Assembly: GCA_954871525.1 (NCBI GenBank)
Contig: OX940861.1
Span: 11,516,842-11,580,841 of the forward strand
Source of the DNA: Parietaria judaica
Taxonomy: Eukaryota; Streptophyta; Magnoliopsida; Rosales; Urticaceae
DNA length: 64,000 nucleotides
Reading direction: 5' to 3'
Under the pieces are notes generated by a model. The model made no database searches, had not been told where the DNA came from, and saw only the letters and a program-made list of their open reading frames with translations. The stretch's first letter is position 1. Each line of letters opens with the position of its first letter. Shown one piece after another: positions 1-10,661 of the stretch. A program made the translations under genes and the position numbers.

Positions 1-1840
1 TTGGACGAACTCATGGGATCTCTTCAAACTTTTGAGATGAATATGTCTCAAGCAAAAAGAGAAAAAGGAGTAGCATTCAAAAGTTCTATCAAACGCGATG
101 ACAGAGATGACGCAACCAATGATGGTACTAGTTATGTAGCTGGCTATGATACAAGTGATGTAACCATGGATGATATTACTCTTCTCAGTAAAAAATTTGG
201 TAGAATGTTGAAGAAATTTAACACTCAGAGACCGCCTTTCAAAGGAGAACGAAGTGGTTCTTCACACAGTAACTCGAGCAGTAACCGCAGATCTACGAAA
301 AACAATGATGGTTATAGTGATGGTCGTACTACCGATGATAAAGTCAAAAAAAGAAGAATCAAGTGCCGAGAGTGTGACGGATATGGTCATATACACTCAG
401 AATGTGCTAACACTATCAAGAAGAAGAAGACTAGATCCTACGACACTTCTTCAAGTGATAATGGCTCAAATGAAGAAGATGACGTAAAAGTTTTTAGCCA
501 CCATGTTGCGTTTACTTCATCACACCACTCTCTTGATCAGAACAATTATTCAAGTGATGATTTAGATGAAGATATAAAGTCAAAAGAAGAGGAATCAAGT
601 GCCGAGAGTGTGACGGATATGGTCATATACAGTCAGATGTGCTAACACTATCAAGAAGAAGAAGACTAGATCCTACGACACTTCTTCCAGTGATAATGGC
701 TCAAATGAAGAAGATGACGAAAAAGTTATTAGCCACCATGTTGCGTTTACTTCATCACACCACTCTCTTTATCAGAACAATTATTCAAGTGATGATTCAG
801 ATGAAGATATTTCTGAAGAAGACTTTCAGACATCATTCAAATCTCTTTTTGATAAATGGCTATCTTTATGTATCCTGAGCAAGAACCTTAATTCTGACAA
901 GGAAAAGTTGATTGGTGAAAAGAAAGCTCTCTCAATAACTATAGAGAAACTGATAAAGAAAAATCAGACTCTAAATGACCAAGCAAAGTCTGACAAAGAG
1001 AAGTTTATTTCTGAAAAGCAAGTCTTATCCACGGTTGTAGAAGAATTAAGACAACAGAACAAGGTTCTTAGTGACCAAGTGCTGGAACTGAAAGAGTCTC
1101 TTTCAAAAGTGAACCGTCTTGCTGTTGAAAAAGACAAGAAGATAACCTCAATGGAAATCGCTATTGTGAAGTTCAATTCTGGAAAATCCAAATTCGATGA
1201 CATACTTGAACAAGGACGTCAGTCAGGAAATCGTACCGGTCTTGGATTTTTGAAAGGACAAAGATCAGTTCGTGAAAGTAGCCAGAATGAATATGACCGT
1301 ACAAGTTACAACCGTATCTTCACAAAAGAGTCAGACAACCGGAATACTACCGAAAGTGAAAGCATCACAACCACCAAAGGTACCATCAGTATTGCTAGCC
1401 AAGTAACCAAGAGATGTGAATTTTGCAAGTCTATTTTTCACAACGATGCTAGGTGCAGAAAGATGTACAAGCAATTCTCTGAAAATCTTCAAAAGACGCC
1501 GCTTCGCAGATATGCAACCAAGACCAATAAAAGTCGTTCAGTGTGGGTGGCTAAGTCTCTTCTCTTCAAGGTTCCAAAGTCAAAACTTGCTTGGGTTTCT
1601 AAGAATAGCTTATCTTATGGAACAACCATCAACACAACTCCTCTCATAGATGAAACCGTCAGTGCAACGATAGCAAGATCCACTAACAATGGCTCTCCGA
1701 CAAAACACAACCAGACAAGAAGCCATGGTAAATGGCGTGATAGCCGACTACAAAGATATTGTGGATACAACTGTACTTGTTGCTTCTCCAAAAGATGTAA
1801 CCAGAGACATATCCAATCCTGAAGTTGCCACAAGATGGAA
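1..1840 (+). pseudogene. Sirevirus (Ty1/copia) gag remnant, partial and frameshifted
   Basis: The frame is already open at base 1, so the start lies outside the window. It reads through a CCHC zinc knuckle (CRECDGYGHIHSEC, about bases 364-405) and acidic Ser/Asp-rich sequence to a stop at 643-645. After a duplicated block the frame resumes at about 908 as a long Lys/Glu-rich coiled coil (to about 1200) and a second Cys/His cluster (CEFCKSIFHNDARC, about 1417-1458). A knuckle, a long coiled coil and a second knuckle in this order is the usual gag layout of Sireviruses. No protease, integrase, reverse transcriptase or RNase H follows; the sequence passes straight to the repeated polypurine tracts, so pol was lost by internal deletion. 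A one-base deletion in the second knuckle copy and further frame changes make it non-functional. Confidence 0.8.
340..811 (+). repeat. 237-bp direct tandem duplication inside gag
   Basis: Bases about 340-576 and 577-811 are near-identical copies covering the zinc knuckle and the following Ser/Asp-rich stretch. The second copy has lost one base within the knuckle (CAGTCAGATGTG against CACTCAGAATGTG), which throws the frame off and accounts for the stop at 643-645. Confidence 0.85.
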
Positions 1841-2016
1841 GTCTCAAGAGTTGATGCAAGCCTTCAAGAAAATCAAATTACAGAGGCTGATGAATTCGCG
1901 CTAAAAAATAGTATCTTGGTTCAAGAGAATATCTTCCCGCTAAGGGTACTAAAGAGCCAAAATGCATGATCTTGTGAATCAACCATCAGAGGAGTCTTTG
2001 GCATCTTGCCTCGCAT

Positions 2017-2325
2017 CGGGGGAGAATTGTGCAGATTCAGGAGAATTATCACATAGTCAGGGGGAGCTTCACAGAGTTAGACTCAGAATTGTACAGATTC
2101 AGTTATCAGATACAGGATAATTATCACATAGTCAGGGGGAGCTACACAGAGTTAGACTCAGAATGGTACATGTTCACGCTCTCTCAGACCAGATAGCTCT
2201 TCTTCAAGAGACTATTTTTGACATTCAGCGGGATCTTCGTCCTCACTCCGACTAATCTTTGCCATTTTCCGTCAGCAGAGGGGGAGAAAGGTGACAGGGG
2301 GAGACATTGACGACAGGGGGAGCAG
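2017..2325 (+). repeat. Multiple polypurine tracts of the Sirevirus 3' region
   Basis: Six GGGGGAG tracts occur at about 2018, 2059, 2135, 2277, 2297 and 2316. Two lie within a ~70-bp tandem duplication (about 2037-2099 and 2109-2170; each contains TTATCACATAGTCAGGGGGA). Repeated polypurine tracts just upstream of the 3' LTR are a known hallmark of Sireviruses, so this supports the lineage call for the gag remnant. Confidence 0.75.
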
Positions 2326-2604
2326 AACCATGAGTGACCCGACCAACCATTTTGTTTTAAATTTCTTTTGCTTTAAGTTTCCTCTTTCACTAAACAAGTA
2401 GTTTGTTGTTTTTGGAGATTGTTTTAGCTATTTTGGATTTGGGTTGTATTAAGTTTACTTTTGTTAAACTTTTGTTAGTTGTCGGAACATTGGTCACTCA
2501 GTTGGGATTATCAGAAGATCAAGTTTATTTCATGATCGGTTGTTCGTCGCTACATGTATACATATTAAATCTGGTCACCGAATTATCTGCTCAACAAAAA
2601 TGCC

Positions 2605-3291
2605 AAAGGGGGAGTTTGAAAAACTGTCTTTATTTGACAGTTTAGTGCAGTTATATATTTGACAGTATTGTTGATCATACGAATGGTCATATGTGCGATC
2701 TCCTTATCCGTAAAGCGAAATTGGTCAGTTTTGGTTGAGATATTTAAGGAATTCGTTTTCTCCTATCTGCTGGTCAAATATCAGAGTTGAATGAGCATTT
2801 AAATTCGAATTATTGAGAAAATACTTAGTCTAGGAAAGACTAAGTAAAAAGCCTAAAAATGTGGAAGAAGTCGTTATCTTCTTGAGGACTTTTTGGGCTC
2901 TATTTAAACTGATCTAGGGCTCCCAAATCGTGCATCCTTTCAGCCATAAAGTGAGAGAAAAACGTTGAGAGCTACAGAGAGCTTCTAAGCCATTTTCTCG
3001 TATTTTCCGTGGATCCACCGTTGGCGTTTTCTTCCTTAGAAGAAGCCTGAAGAAGTCTGTAGCACTTCAGTGATCGTCAACTGTGCTGTGCTTGTACGCA
3101 CTCATCGACACTCGCCGGAAGTCGCCTCACCCGCTTGCCGAGCCGCCGTGTCGTCGTCTTAATCAGCAGGTTACAAGTCTGGTTACATCGCTGGTCGCAC
3201 TGGTTAGAGTGTATTTTCCAGTTTGTTGTTCGGTGACCAAATCGATTGTGTAACGTCCATCGCGTATGTTTATTTGTCGTTATTTTCCGCA
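2605..3291 (+). mobile_element. Terminal polypurine tract and 3' LTR of the Sirevirus remnant (borders approximate)
   Basis: AAAGGGGGAG at 2605-2614 is the best terminal polypurine tract. The LTR-like stretch after it has a TATA-like TATTTAAA at 2901-2908. It ends before alpha-amylase coding sequence begins near 3318; TTTTCCGCA at about 3283-3291 is a possible CA terminus. The exact first base is not certain (TGAAAA near 2617 or TGTTGATC near 2662), and the left LTR and target-site duplication are outside the window. Confidence 0.55.
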
Positions 3292-3317
3292 TAACCGAAG
3301 AACGTGACGTTTCATGG

Positions 3318-3716
3318 CGCTTTGACTGGGGCCCGTCCTTCATCTGCGCCGATGATACTGAATACTCCGACGGTTCAGGAAACCCTGACTCCGGGGTGGA
3401 CTTCAAACCTGCCCCCGATATTGACCACCTCAACCCGATCGTCTAGCGCCAATTGGCGGAGTGGATAAACTGGCTCAAGGCCGATGTGGGCTTCATGGGG
3501 TGACGCTTCGACATGGTCACAGGCTACCCGCTAATGTTAGCAAGGTCTATATGGAGCAGACGGCGCCAGAGTTCGCCGTTGGGGAGAAATGGGATCCCCT
3601 TGCTTATGTCGCTGACGGCAAACTGGAGAAAGATCAAGATGCGCACCGTGGCGCACTTGCGGCTTGGGTTGACGGTGCCGGCGGCTCCGTCAGGGCCTTT
3701 GACTTCACCACTGAGG
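3318..3716 (+). pseudogene. Alpha-amylase pseudogene, central exon
   Basis: Translation matches the catalytic barrel of plant alpha-amylase (GH13). It begins at [12 protein letters not shown] and passes through [18 protein letters not shown], a region equivalent to the RFDFVKGY motif (here RFDMVTGYP), the acid/base motif VGEKWD, and AGGSVRAFDFTT. A TAG at 3444-3446 and a TGA at 3498-3500 (where the family has Trp before RFD) interrupt it, and the frame shifts near 3530, so it cannot encode an enzyme. The exon ends at 3716 before a GT. The signal peptide and N-terminal exon are absent: the Sirevirus LTR lies directly upstream. The gene resumes at 13301, the intron between having taken in a whole Tat retrotransposon. 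Confidence 0.88.
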
Positions 3717-3854
3717 GTATGCATGAATCCTATTGGAGTTTAATTAGCTTTTGGAATTTTGACTCTTTAGATTAGTTTTTCTTCTTATAATATGACTTCA
3801 CAAAGTTTAAGATTGATACTAAACTATTTCCTACTGAAATGATGAATGATGCCA
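3717..3854 (+). other. 5' part of the alpha-amylase pseudogene intron
   Basis: AT-rich intron sequence following the donor GTATGC. It runs to the target-site duplication of the Tat element. No other feature is seen. Confidence 0.6.
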
Positions 3855-3859
3855 GTAGC

Positions 3860-4808
3860 TGTAGAGGGGGTTTTTCACCATCCTTTTTCCAGTCACAAAG
3901 ATAATCATCAAATAACAAATAAATAACAACAAATGATGAATATCTCTGTTTTATTATAATTTCCGAAATGAGCTCGGTTTTCTTCCGTTGAATAGCTGGA
4001 CAGATGAAGGATCATGAGCCTCGGATTTCTCTGTTTCCTTGGCCTTTTTCTATTACAAGATTTCTTCCTCTCTTTTTTGGGTCTCTTTCCTCTATCTTTT
4101 TTTTTTCTCTCCTTTCGAATGAGGCTTCTCTTGCCTTTTATAGAGTTTACGATTTACATTATGCCCCCTAGCATTTTTCCCGCCTTTTCCCTTTTTAATC
4201 ATTCGCTCCTCAGAGTGATTCGATGGAAGGCATGGCGGATTTCTGCTTTACGTCGCTTCCGAGCAGACTGTCATTTTGGGTAGGTGAGCTTCATTAAATG
4301 CACGTCCCTTCAGCCGTCATTGGGCTTTGCAAGCCCCGGCGCTGACGCCTTTTATCGAGTGGGTAGGTGAGCTTCATTAAATGCACGTCCCTTCAGCCGT
4401 CATCGGACTCTGCATAATCATCATGACGAAATCCCTCATCGAGTGTGATGGGACACTTCTTCGCAACTTGCTTTTATGTGGCTGTACTTCCTCGTGATCA
4501 AACCTCCTCGGGGATGATCCTCCTCGGGAATAATCCCACTCGCGGTAGAACTCCCTCGGAGATTATCCTCGTCGGAGATAATTCCCTCGGGCGATGAGCT
4601 TCCTCGGAGATTATCCTCGGGTGATGAGCTTCCTCGGAGATTATCCTCGTCGGAGATAATTCCCTCGGGCGATGAGCTTCCTCGGGGATCATCCTCGTCG
4701 GGGATAATCCCCCTTGGGGTTGAACTTCCTCGCCCCCTTCCATGTCGTTTGTGGGCAAATCGACACGAGTTGTGTTGAGGATGGATTTGACCAAATCCGA
4801 CCTTAACA
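3860..4808 (-). repeat. Left LTR (3' LTR) of Tat element 1
   Basis: 949 bp, TGTAGAGG...CTTAACA, nearly identical to 11686-12633. It has a minus-strand TATA box (CTATAAAAGG at about 4134-4143). About 4498-4740 holds degenerate short repeats built on CCTCGGAGATTATCCTCGT and CCTCGGGCGATGAGCTT. Confidence 0.95.
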
Positions 4809-4826
4809 GTTAGTCCCCCATTTTAT
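4809..4826 (-). other. Polypurine tract of Tat element 1
   Basis: On the minus strand the sequence ATAAAATGGGGGACTAAC directly abuts the 3' LTR. This position and its purine-rich composition fit the primer for plus-strand DNA synthesis. Confidence 0.8.
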
Positions 4827-5076
4827 CAAGTGTATACACTTGGTAAAATAAAGTATAACTGTTTCGGAGATCGGTTCTAGCCGGCATTAGTTATCCTCCC
4901 GGTCGATGATTTCTTCTTTGGCTCCTCGCGTGGTTTATATTGTTAAATTGCTCCTTTTCCTCGCCAAGTCTCCTTTGCGTCCCCCTTGGTTGTTTCCGCT
5001 TGCTCCTTTTCGGTCTTGCTTGCCTGCTTAATAATATATACATATATCTCTCTTTATATTATTCTTGGCTCTCTAG

Positions 5077-5331
5077 CCGGACCGGGCTTGCTCGGCACCC
5101 TTAGCCGTATATAGGGTCTCGGCCTGTTTTGCCGGACCGGGCTTGCTCGGCACCCTTAGCCGTATATGGATCTCGACATGTTTTGCCGGACCGGGCTTGC
5201 TCGGCACCCTTAGCCGTATATAGGGTCTCGGCCTGTTTTGCTGGACCGGGTTTGCTCGGCACCCTTAGCCGTATATGGATCTCGACATGTTTTGCCGGAC
5301 CGGGCTTGCTCGGCACCCTTAGCCGTATATA
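5077..5331 (-). repeat. Tandem repeats (alternating 55 and 54 bp) in the Tat 3' spacer
   Basis: Five units start at 5077, 5132, 5186, 5241 and 5295, each opening with CCGGACCGGGCTTGCTCGGC or a close variant. Units 1 and 3 end in TAGGGTCTCGGCCTG and units 2 and 4 in TGGATCTCGACATG, so the array is a 109-bp dimer repeat. It lies between the integrase stop and the polypurine tract, where Tat elements are known to carry variable tandem repeats that can seed satellites. Confidence 0.9.
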
Positions 5332-5586
5332 TGTATATTGTTATATACTATAATTTTCTCGAAGCTTTCATCGGTGCGTGTGTAGAAATGTAGAAATTAC
5401 TTCCTCCGACGAGCCTGAGATAAGAAACGGGTCATCCGTAGCAAAAAATTTCGAATCAGTTCAATCAAAAGTCGAGGTCATGCAAAAAGAAAATAGCCCC
5501 AAACAAGAGAGGGTCAGGACTTCCCCAACTGGCAAAAAAGATAAGATTTATATTCATAAAGAAGAGAGTGAATCAGTGAGATGGGG

Positions 5587-7560
5587 CTACTGGTAGAACT
5601 TTTTTAAGTGTTTCACGTTCCAACTCCGTATTACTTTTGCTCCTTCCGTATTCTTGAGCTCATAGACTCCCGGTTTGACGACATTGGTAACCATGTAAGG
5701 GCCTTCCCAGGTCTGCCCTAGCTTCCCGGCATTTGCTTCGGCGGTATTCTGGAAGACTCGTCGGAGGACCATCTCCCTGACTCTGAACCTTCTCGGGCGC
5801 ACTTTCTTGTTGTAAAAGCGCGCGATCGTGTTTTGATAGTTGGCAACGTGCGTGCTTGCTCGCTCACGCCTCTCGTCGATGTGCTCGAGCTGATGGAGGA
5901 GACCCTGCTCGTTATCCTCTTCGCCGCTAGGGGCTAGCGTTCGACGAAGGCTCGGAATGTCAACCTCTGCTGGGATCACAGCCTCCACTCCAAAGGCCAA
6001 GGCGAAAGGCGTCTCGCCGGTCGCGGAATGAGGGGTGGTCCGATAAGCCCATAGCACTCCTGGTAGCTCGTCCGCCCACAGTCCTTTCTTTTCGCCGAGC
6101 CTCCTCTTGATGTTGTCGACGATGGTTCGGTTGATCGCCTCGGCGTTCCCGTTGCCTTAGGGGTACCGCGGAGTCGATGTGTTGAGTTTTATCCTCCATC
6201 GCTTGCAAAAATCTCCGAACCTCTTCGAGATGAACTGGGACCCGTTATCGGCGATTATCTCCCGGGGCAATCCGAAGCGAGTAATAACGTTCTTCCAAAC
6301 GTAGCTCTCGACATCGGAATTCTTGATGTTGGCGTATGCCTCCGCCTCCGTCCATTTGGTGAAGAAATCTGTGACGACGAGCATGAACCTCTTCTGTCGT
6401 GTGCCGATGGGCATGGGGCCGACGATGTCCATCGACCATTTCATGAAAGGGTAAGGAACCGAGACCACTGAGAGTTCTTCGGCCGGGCAGTTGATTGCTG
6501 GCGCGTGCCGCTGACATTTCTCGCATTTCTTGGCGTGGTTGATGCAATCGGCGACAATGGTTTCCCAAAAGAAACCTTGCCGCTTAGTCTTTTTAAGCAG
6601 GGATCGTCCGCCAGAGTGATTTCCGCAATCCCCGCTATGGATTTCCCGCATGACGTATTCGGCCTCCCTTTTGCCCAGGCATCTTAGGTAGGGACCCGCG
6701 AAGCTTCTTCGGTAAAGTATGTTGTCGAGGACGGTGTACCTGGAACTTTTTGACTTGATCTTTCGGGATTCTTGCGGGTCTTCGGGCAGCGTTCCTTCAA
6801 GGATGTACCTTCGGAAGGGCGTCCTCCAATCTTCTGTTTCATCGTCGTCCACAACTCCCCGCTCCCCTTCCTCGTCCTCGTTCTCTTCGATCTCGTTTAT
6901 GTTAGCCTCGTCCGCACTTGCCTCCTCGGCTTCTTCTTTTCCTCTAGCTTTCTTCTTTGATGGGCCCTCCTCTCTCCGGATGCTTGGCTTCTCCATCGTT
7001 TCCACCGTGACAGACCTTAGTTCTCCGACTTCAGTCGTAGAACCCAGGCCTGCTAGCGCGTCGGCGTGCGTGTTGTCTCCTCGCGTCACCTGTGTCAGGC
7101 TAAAGTAGTCGAATTTTCTTGAGAGAGCCTCGACCACTCCTGCGTAAGCCTCCACTCGCTCGTCGTTTTTCTCGTATTCCCCGTTTACTTGCTTCACCAC
7201 AAGCTGCGAATATGAGAAAGCGTGCAAGTTCTTCGCCCCGATTGCCAAGGATGATTGCATCCCGACGATGAGCGCTTCGTACTCCGACTCGTTGTTGGTG
7301 GAGCGATATGCGAGACGACAGGCTTTTTCTATCACGTCTCCCCTAGGGGAGATGATCCTGATCCCCACTCCAGATCCTTGTGCTGTCGCGGATCCATCGA
7401 CTTGTAGCTTCCAGACGCCGGCTTCGTCGCTCGGGTCCACCGGATCCTTTGGCAACTCGATGAGGAAGTCTGCGAGCACTTGAGACTTGAGGCTCGTCCG
7501 AAGCTTGTACTCAATGTCGTACGCTCCTAGCTTTATAGACCACTTCGTGACCCTTCCCGA
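5587..7560 (-). pseudogene. Tat element 1 pol, second half: second RNase H and integrase
   Basis: Minus-strand frame continuous with the RT part. It opens with the linker TKWSIKLGAYDIEY, then an archaeal-type RNase H domain (WKLQVDGSATAQGSGVGI; NNESEYEALIVGM; about 7420-7060). An acidic linker follows, then the integrase zinc-binding region (EIHSGDCGNHSGG...CEKCQRH) and catalytic core (WSMDIVGPMP, IIADNGSQF, with the expected Glu beyond the stop). The C-terminal part carries the family motif LWAYRTTPHSATGETPF and ends FYQ at 5587. A TAA at 6157-6159 replaces the Gln expected after TPRYP. Apart from that stop and the TAG at 7561-7563, the frame is open. No chromodomain is seen. Confidence 0.88.
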
Positions 7561-8905
7561 CTAGCTCGGGCCGTGGATGATAGTGCGGATGGGTCTGTCG
7601 GTCATGACGACGATGGTGTGGACTTGGAAGTGATGCTTCAGTCTTTCCGATGCGTCGTATACTGCCAGAGCAAGTTTCTCGGGTTGAGGGTATCTTGTCT
7701 CGGCGTCGAGGAGTTTTCTGCTGATGTAGGAGACTGGCCTTTGCTCCCCATCTTCCTCTCGCACAAGCACTTGGCTGATCGCGTGGTTAGACACGGCGAT
7801 GTACAAGTATAAAGGTTCCTCCAGCCTTGGTTTCGTCATAATGGGCGGTGATGACAGATAGGACTTCAGTGCCTGGAAGGCTTCCTCGCATTTCTCGGTC
7901 CACTCGAATTTCTTGTTCTTCCTTAGTAGCTCGTAGAAAAGGAGGGTCTTGTCGGCCGATCGTGAGATAAATCGGTTCAGAGCAGCAATCCTCCCGGTCA
8001 ATCTCTGAATCTCTCTTCGATTTCGGGGCGAGGGCATGCTTTTGATTGCCTCAATTTGCTCGGGGTCGGCTTCGACCCCTCGCCGAGTGACCATGTGGCC
8101 CAAGAACTTTCCCGAGGACATACCGAAGGTGCACTTGGTGGGATTTAGCTTCATCCCGTGCAGGTTTAGAATCTCGAAACATTCCTCCAATAAGTGCTCG
8201 ATGTGCGCCGCCGCCTTCAGGGATTTGACGACCATGTCGTCGCTGTATACTTCCATGCTCTTTCCGATCTGCTTGTGGAACATCTTGGTCACCAGTCTCT
8301 GGTAGGTGGCTCCGGCGTTCTTCAGTCCGAAGGGCATGACCTTGTAGCAGTACGTGCCCCTCTCGCTGACGAATGCGGTCTTCTCTTCATCCTCCGGGTG
8401 CATCCTTATTTGGTGGTACCCGGAATACGCATCCATGAAGCTGAGAAGCTCCTAGCCGTGAGTGGCCTCGACGAGGCGATCTATATGCGGCATCGGGAAA
8501 CTATCCTTCGGACAGGCTCGGTTGAGGTCGGTGAAGTCCACACAAACTCGCCATTTACCATTCTTCTTTTTTACGACGACTGTGTTAGCCAGCCATTCGG
8601 GATATTTTACCTCTCGGATGGTTCCCATCGAGAGCAGCTTATCTACCTCGTCGTTGATGATCTTGTTTCTATCGGGGGCCATTTTTCTCCTCTTTTGCAC
8701 GACGGGCTTGTGCCTTGGGTCGGCGTTGAGGCGGTGAGCTGTCACCGAAGGGTCGATCCCTGGCATATCCTCATGAGACCAAGCGAAACTCCCCCGGTTC
8801 CTCTTTAGGAAATTGATTAGTTGTGCTCTGGTATCCGGATCGAGCTCCGCGCCTATACCGATGGTCCGAGTAGGATCGGACTCGTCGATCCAAACTCGCT
8901 CTACT
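7561..8905 (-). pseudogene. Tat element 1 pol, first half: reverse transcriptase and RNase H
   Basis: Minus-strand reading frame open from about 8905 (VWIDESDPTRTIGIG). It holds RT motifs EWLANTVVVKKKNGKWRVC, FTDLNRACPKDSFPMPHID, MDAYSGYHQIRMHPEDE, MPFGLKNAGATYQRL and the catalytic box as YSDD (related elements have YIDD or YVDD). After the RT come a connection and the first RNase H region (VSYISRKLLDAETRYP). A TAG near 8453-8455 stands where the second element in this window reads Tyr (HGYELLSF), and another TAG closes the segment at 7561-7563. These stops make it a pseudogene, though the rest is intact. Confidence 0.9.
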
Positions 8906-9047
8906 TCCTCGATCTGTGCTCCCCCTTTCTTTTTTTGGCGCCCCGAGCCTCGATGTCTTCCGCGCCAAGTACCCTGGCTGTCCTATCGACGCTCTTCCCC
9001 CGCCCCTTACTCCGCCAGGGAAATCTTGGGGCGGGCGTCGCTAATTG

Positions 9048-10661
9048 CTATAATCCGGCCGGTTCTCCCTTCTCTGTTTGCTTGATTCCCTTTTCGGCAG
9101 TCATCGACTTGTGGTGCATCATGTAGCAAATCCGGTATGCGTCCCTGCTTCCTTTGAGCTCCTCGACTTCCCCCTCTCTCTTTCCCGGGAATTTTATGCT
9201 TTGGTGGTAGGTTGACGGCACGGCCCTCATGGAGTGGATCCAAGGTCTCCCCAGGATAATGTTGAAATGTGACGGGACGTTTAGCACCATGAACTCCGTC
9301 ATCCGGTTGATGCTCCCCGCGCGGACCGGGAAGTGGACTGTCCCCATCGAGACGGCGACGTCCCCGTTGAAACCCGATACCTTGCGGGGTCGTCCCCCTA
9401 TCGCGAGTCCCTCGATGCCCATCTTCGTCAAGCATTCGTAGAAAATGACGTCGACCGAGCTTCCGTTGTCAACGAGGATGCGGCAAACCTCGCACCCGCC
9501 GACGCTGAGTTCGAGGACCAGAGCGTCGTCGTGCATGTCAGCGCAATCCTCATTCTCCACGAATTCTATCCTTGCGCCTGCGGCGCCCATCTTCACGTCT
9601 TCTTGGCCGTGCTCCTTCCCCCTCCGCTGATAAGCTTTTATGCTGTTGACCGAATCCTCGCAGAACCATGATCCGCCCATGATCACCTCGATTCTCGTTC
9701 TCGAGGCCGGTCGGTCTTCCTCGCTGCGCCTTGCCGGTGCCGGCTCGATTGCCAGGTTCCTCTTTGCCCCGTCTCGGCCGTCCCTCCCGTCGTTTGTAGG
9801 TTCTTCTTGTCGGCTCTGCCATGCCCTGTTCCCATTATTCCAATGCATGGGAGGTTTGTACGTGAGGTCCTTGATCTCCCCTGTCGCGTATCTTCTCTGG
9901 AGCTCCTTCTTTAGCATGACACAATCTTCAGTGGCATGGCCATTATAGTTGTGGTAAGCGCAGAATATGCTCATATCTTTTGGCCAAAACTTTGCCCCGA
10001 AGCCTCCTCGGCCTCCCGAGAAGCCCCCTCGGCCTCCAGGCCCCGAGGATCCCTCTCGGTTTCCAGCAAATCTTCCTTGGTCGTTGGAAAACCCTCCCTG
10101 GCTCCCCGGGTATCCTCCTCGATCATCGGAGAACCGTCCTCGGTCCCCCGAGAATCCTCCTCGATCGTCGGAGAATCGTCCTCGGTCCCCCGAGAATCCT
10201 CCTCGATCGTCGGAGAATCGTCCTCGGTTTTCCGAGGATCCTCCTCGATCATCAGAGAACCGTCCTCGGTCCCCCGAGAATCCTCCTCGATCGTCGGAGA
10301 ATCGTCCTCGGTTTTCCGAGGATCCTCCTCGGTGGTGGTCTCTTCGATCATAGTCGCGATCTTTGTGCTCGTCAACATGATACACTTCTTGCCTTGGAGC
10401 TTCCCGACCTCGTCGCTCACCGGGGTTTCTTCGGTCTTCTTCTCCCTTCCTCGCTCGGGATGATGAGGCATCTCCTCCGTCCCCATTTCCCCTTTTTCCA
10501 TGTTGCCTTCCTCTGCTTCCACCTTCGTGGATCTTCTTCTGGGCCAAAGTCTCTTCCTCTATTTCCATGAAGAGCGTCGCCCTGTGAAGCGCGTCCTCGA
10601 TCGTCAATGGGCGCATTTTTATTAACTCCTCACGGAAAAGGGGCCAAATACCACAGCCCAT
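9048..10661 (-). pseudogene. Tat element 1 gag C-terminal half and aspartic protease
   Basis: Minus-strand ORF, out of frame with the gag N-terminus. It runs on from the capsid-like domain (REELIKMRPLTIEDALHRA) into a basic Arg/Gly/Asp-rich tail with 14-residue repeats and a zinc-knuckle-like CAYHNYNGHATEDC (Cys-x2-His-x4-His-x4-Cys). The aspartic protease follows, with the active site LVDNGSSVD near 9450-9476 and the family motif FNIILGRPWIHSMRAVPSTYHQ. It ends at 9048. The frame differs from both the upstream gag part and the downstream RT. The upstream change is a mutation, because the homologous stretch in element 2 is continuous. Confidence 0.88.
10080..10331 (-). repeat. In-frame 42-bp tandem repeats in gag of Tat element 1
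   Basis: Six units of 14 codons (RGGFSGDRGRFSDD and variants such as RGGSSENRGRFSDD and RGGYPGSQGGFSND). The last unit is diverged and passes into a Gly-rich stretch. The repeat sits just before the zinc-knuckle-like motif, in the nucleic-acid-binding part of gag. Confidence 0.9.

Noticed and set aside
5077..5331. Regular repeats that might suggest a CRISPR array
   Set aside because: The units are contiguous with no unique spacers, and the context is a plant retrotransposon.
9967..10353. Plus-strand Pro/Arg-rich and Ser-rich ORFs opposite the gag repeats
   Set aside because: Open frames are a by-product of the 42-bp repeat on the coding minus strand.
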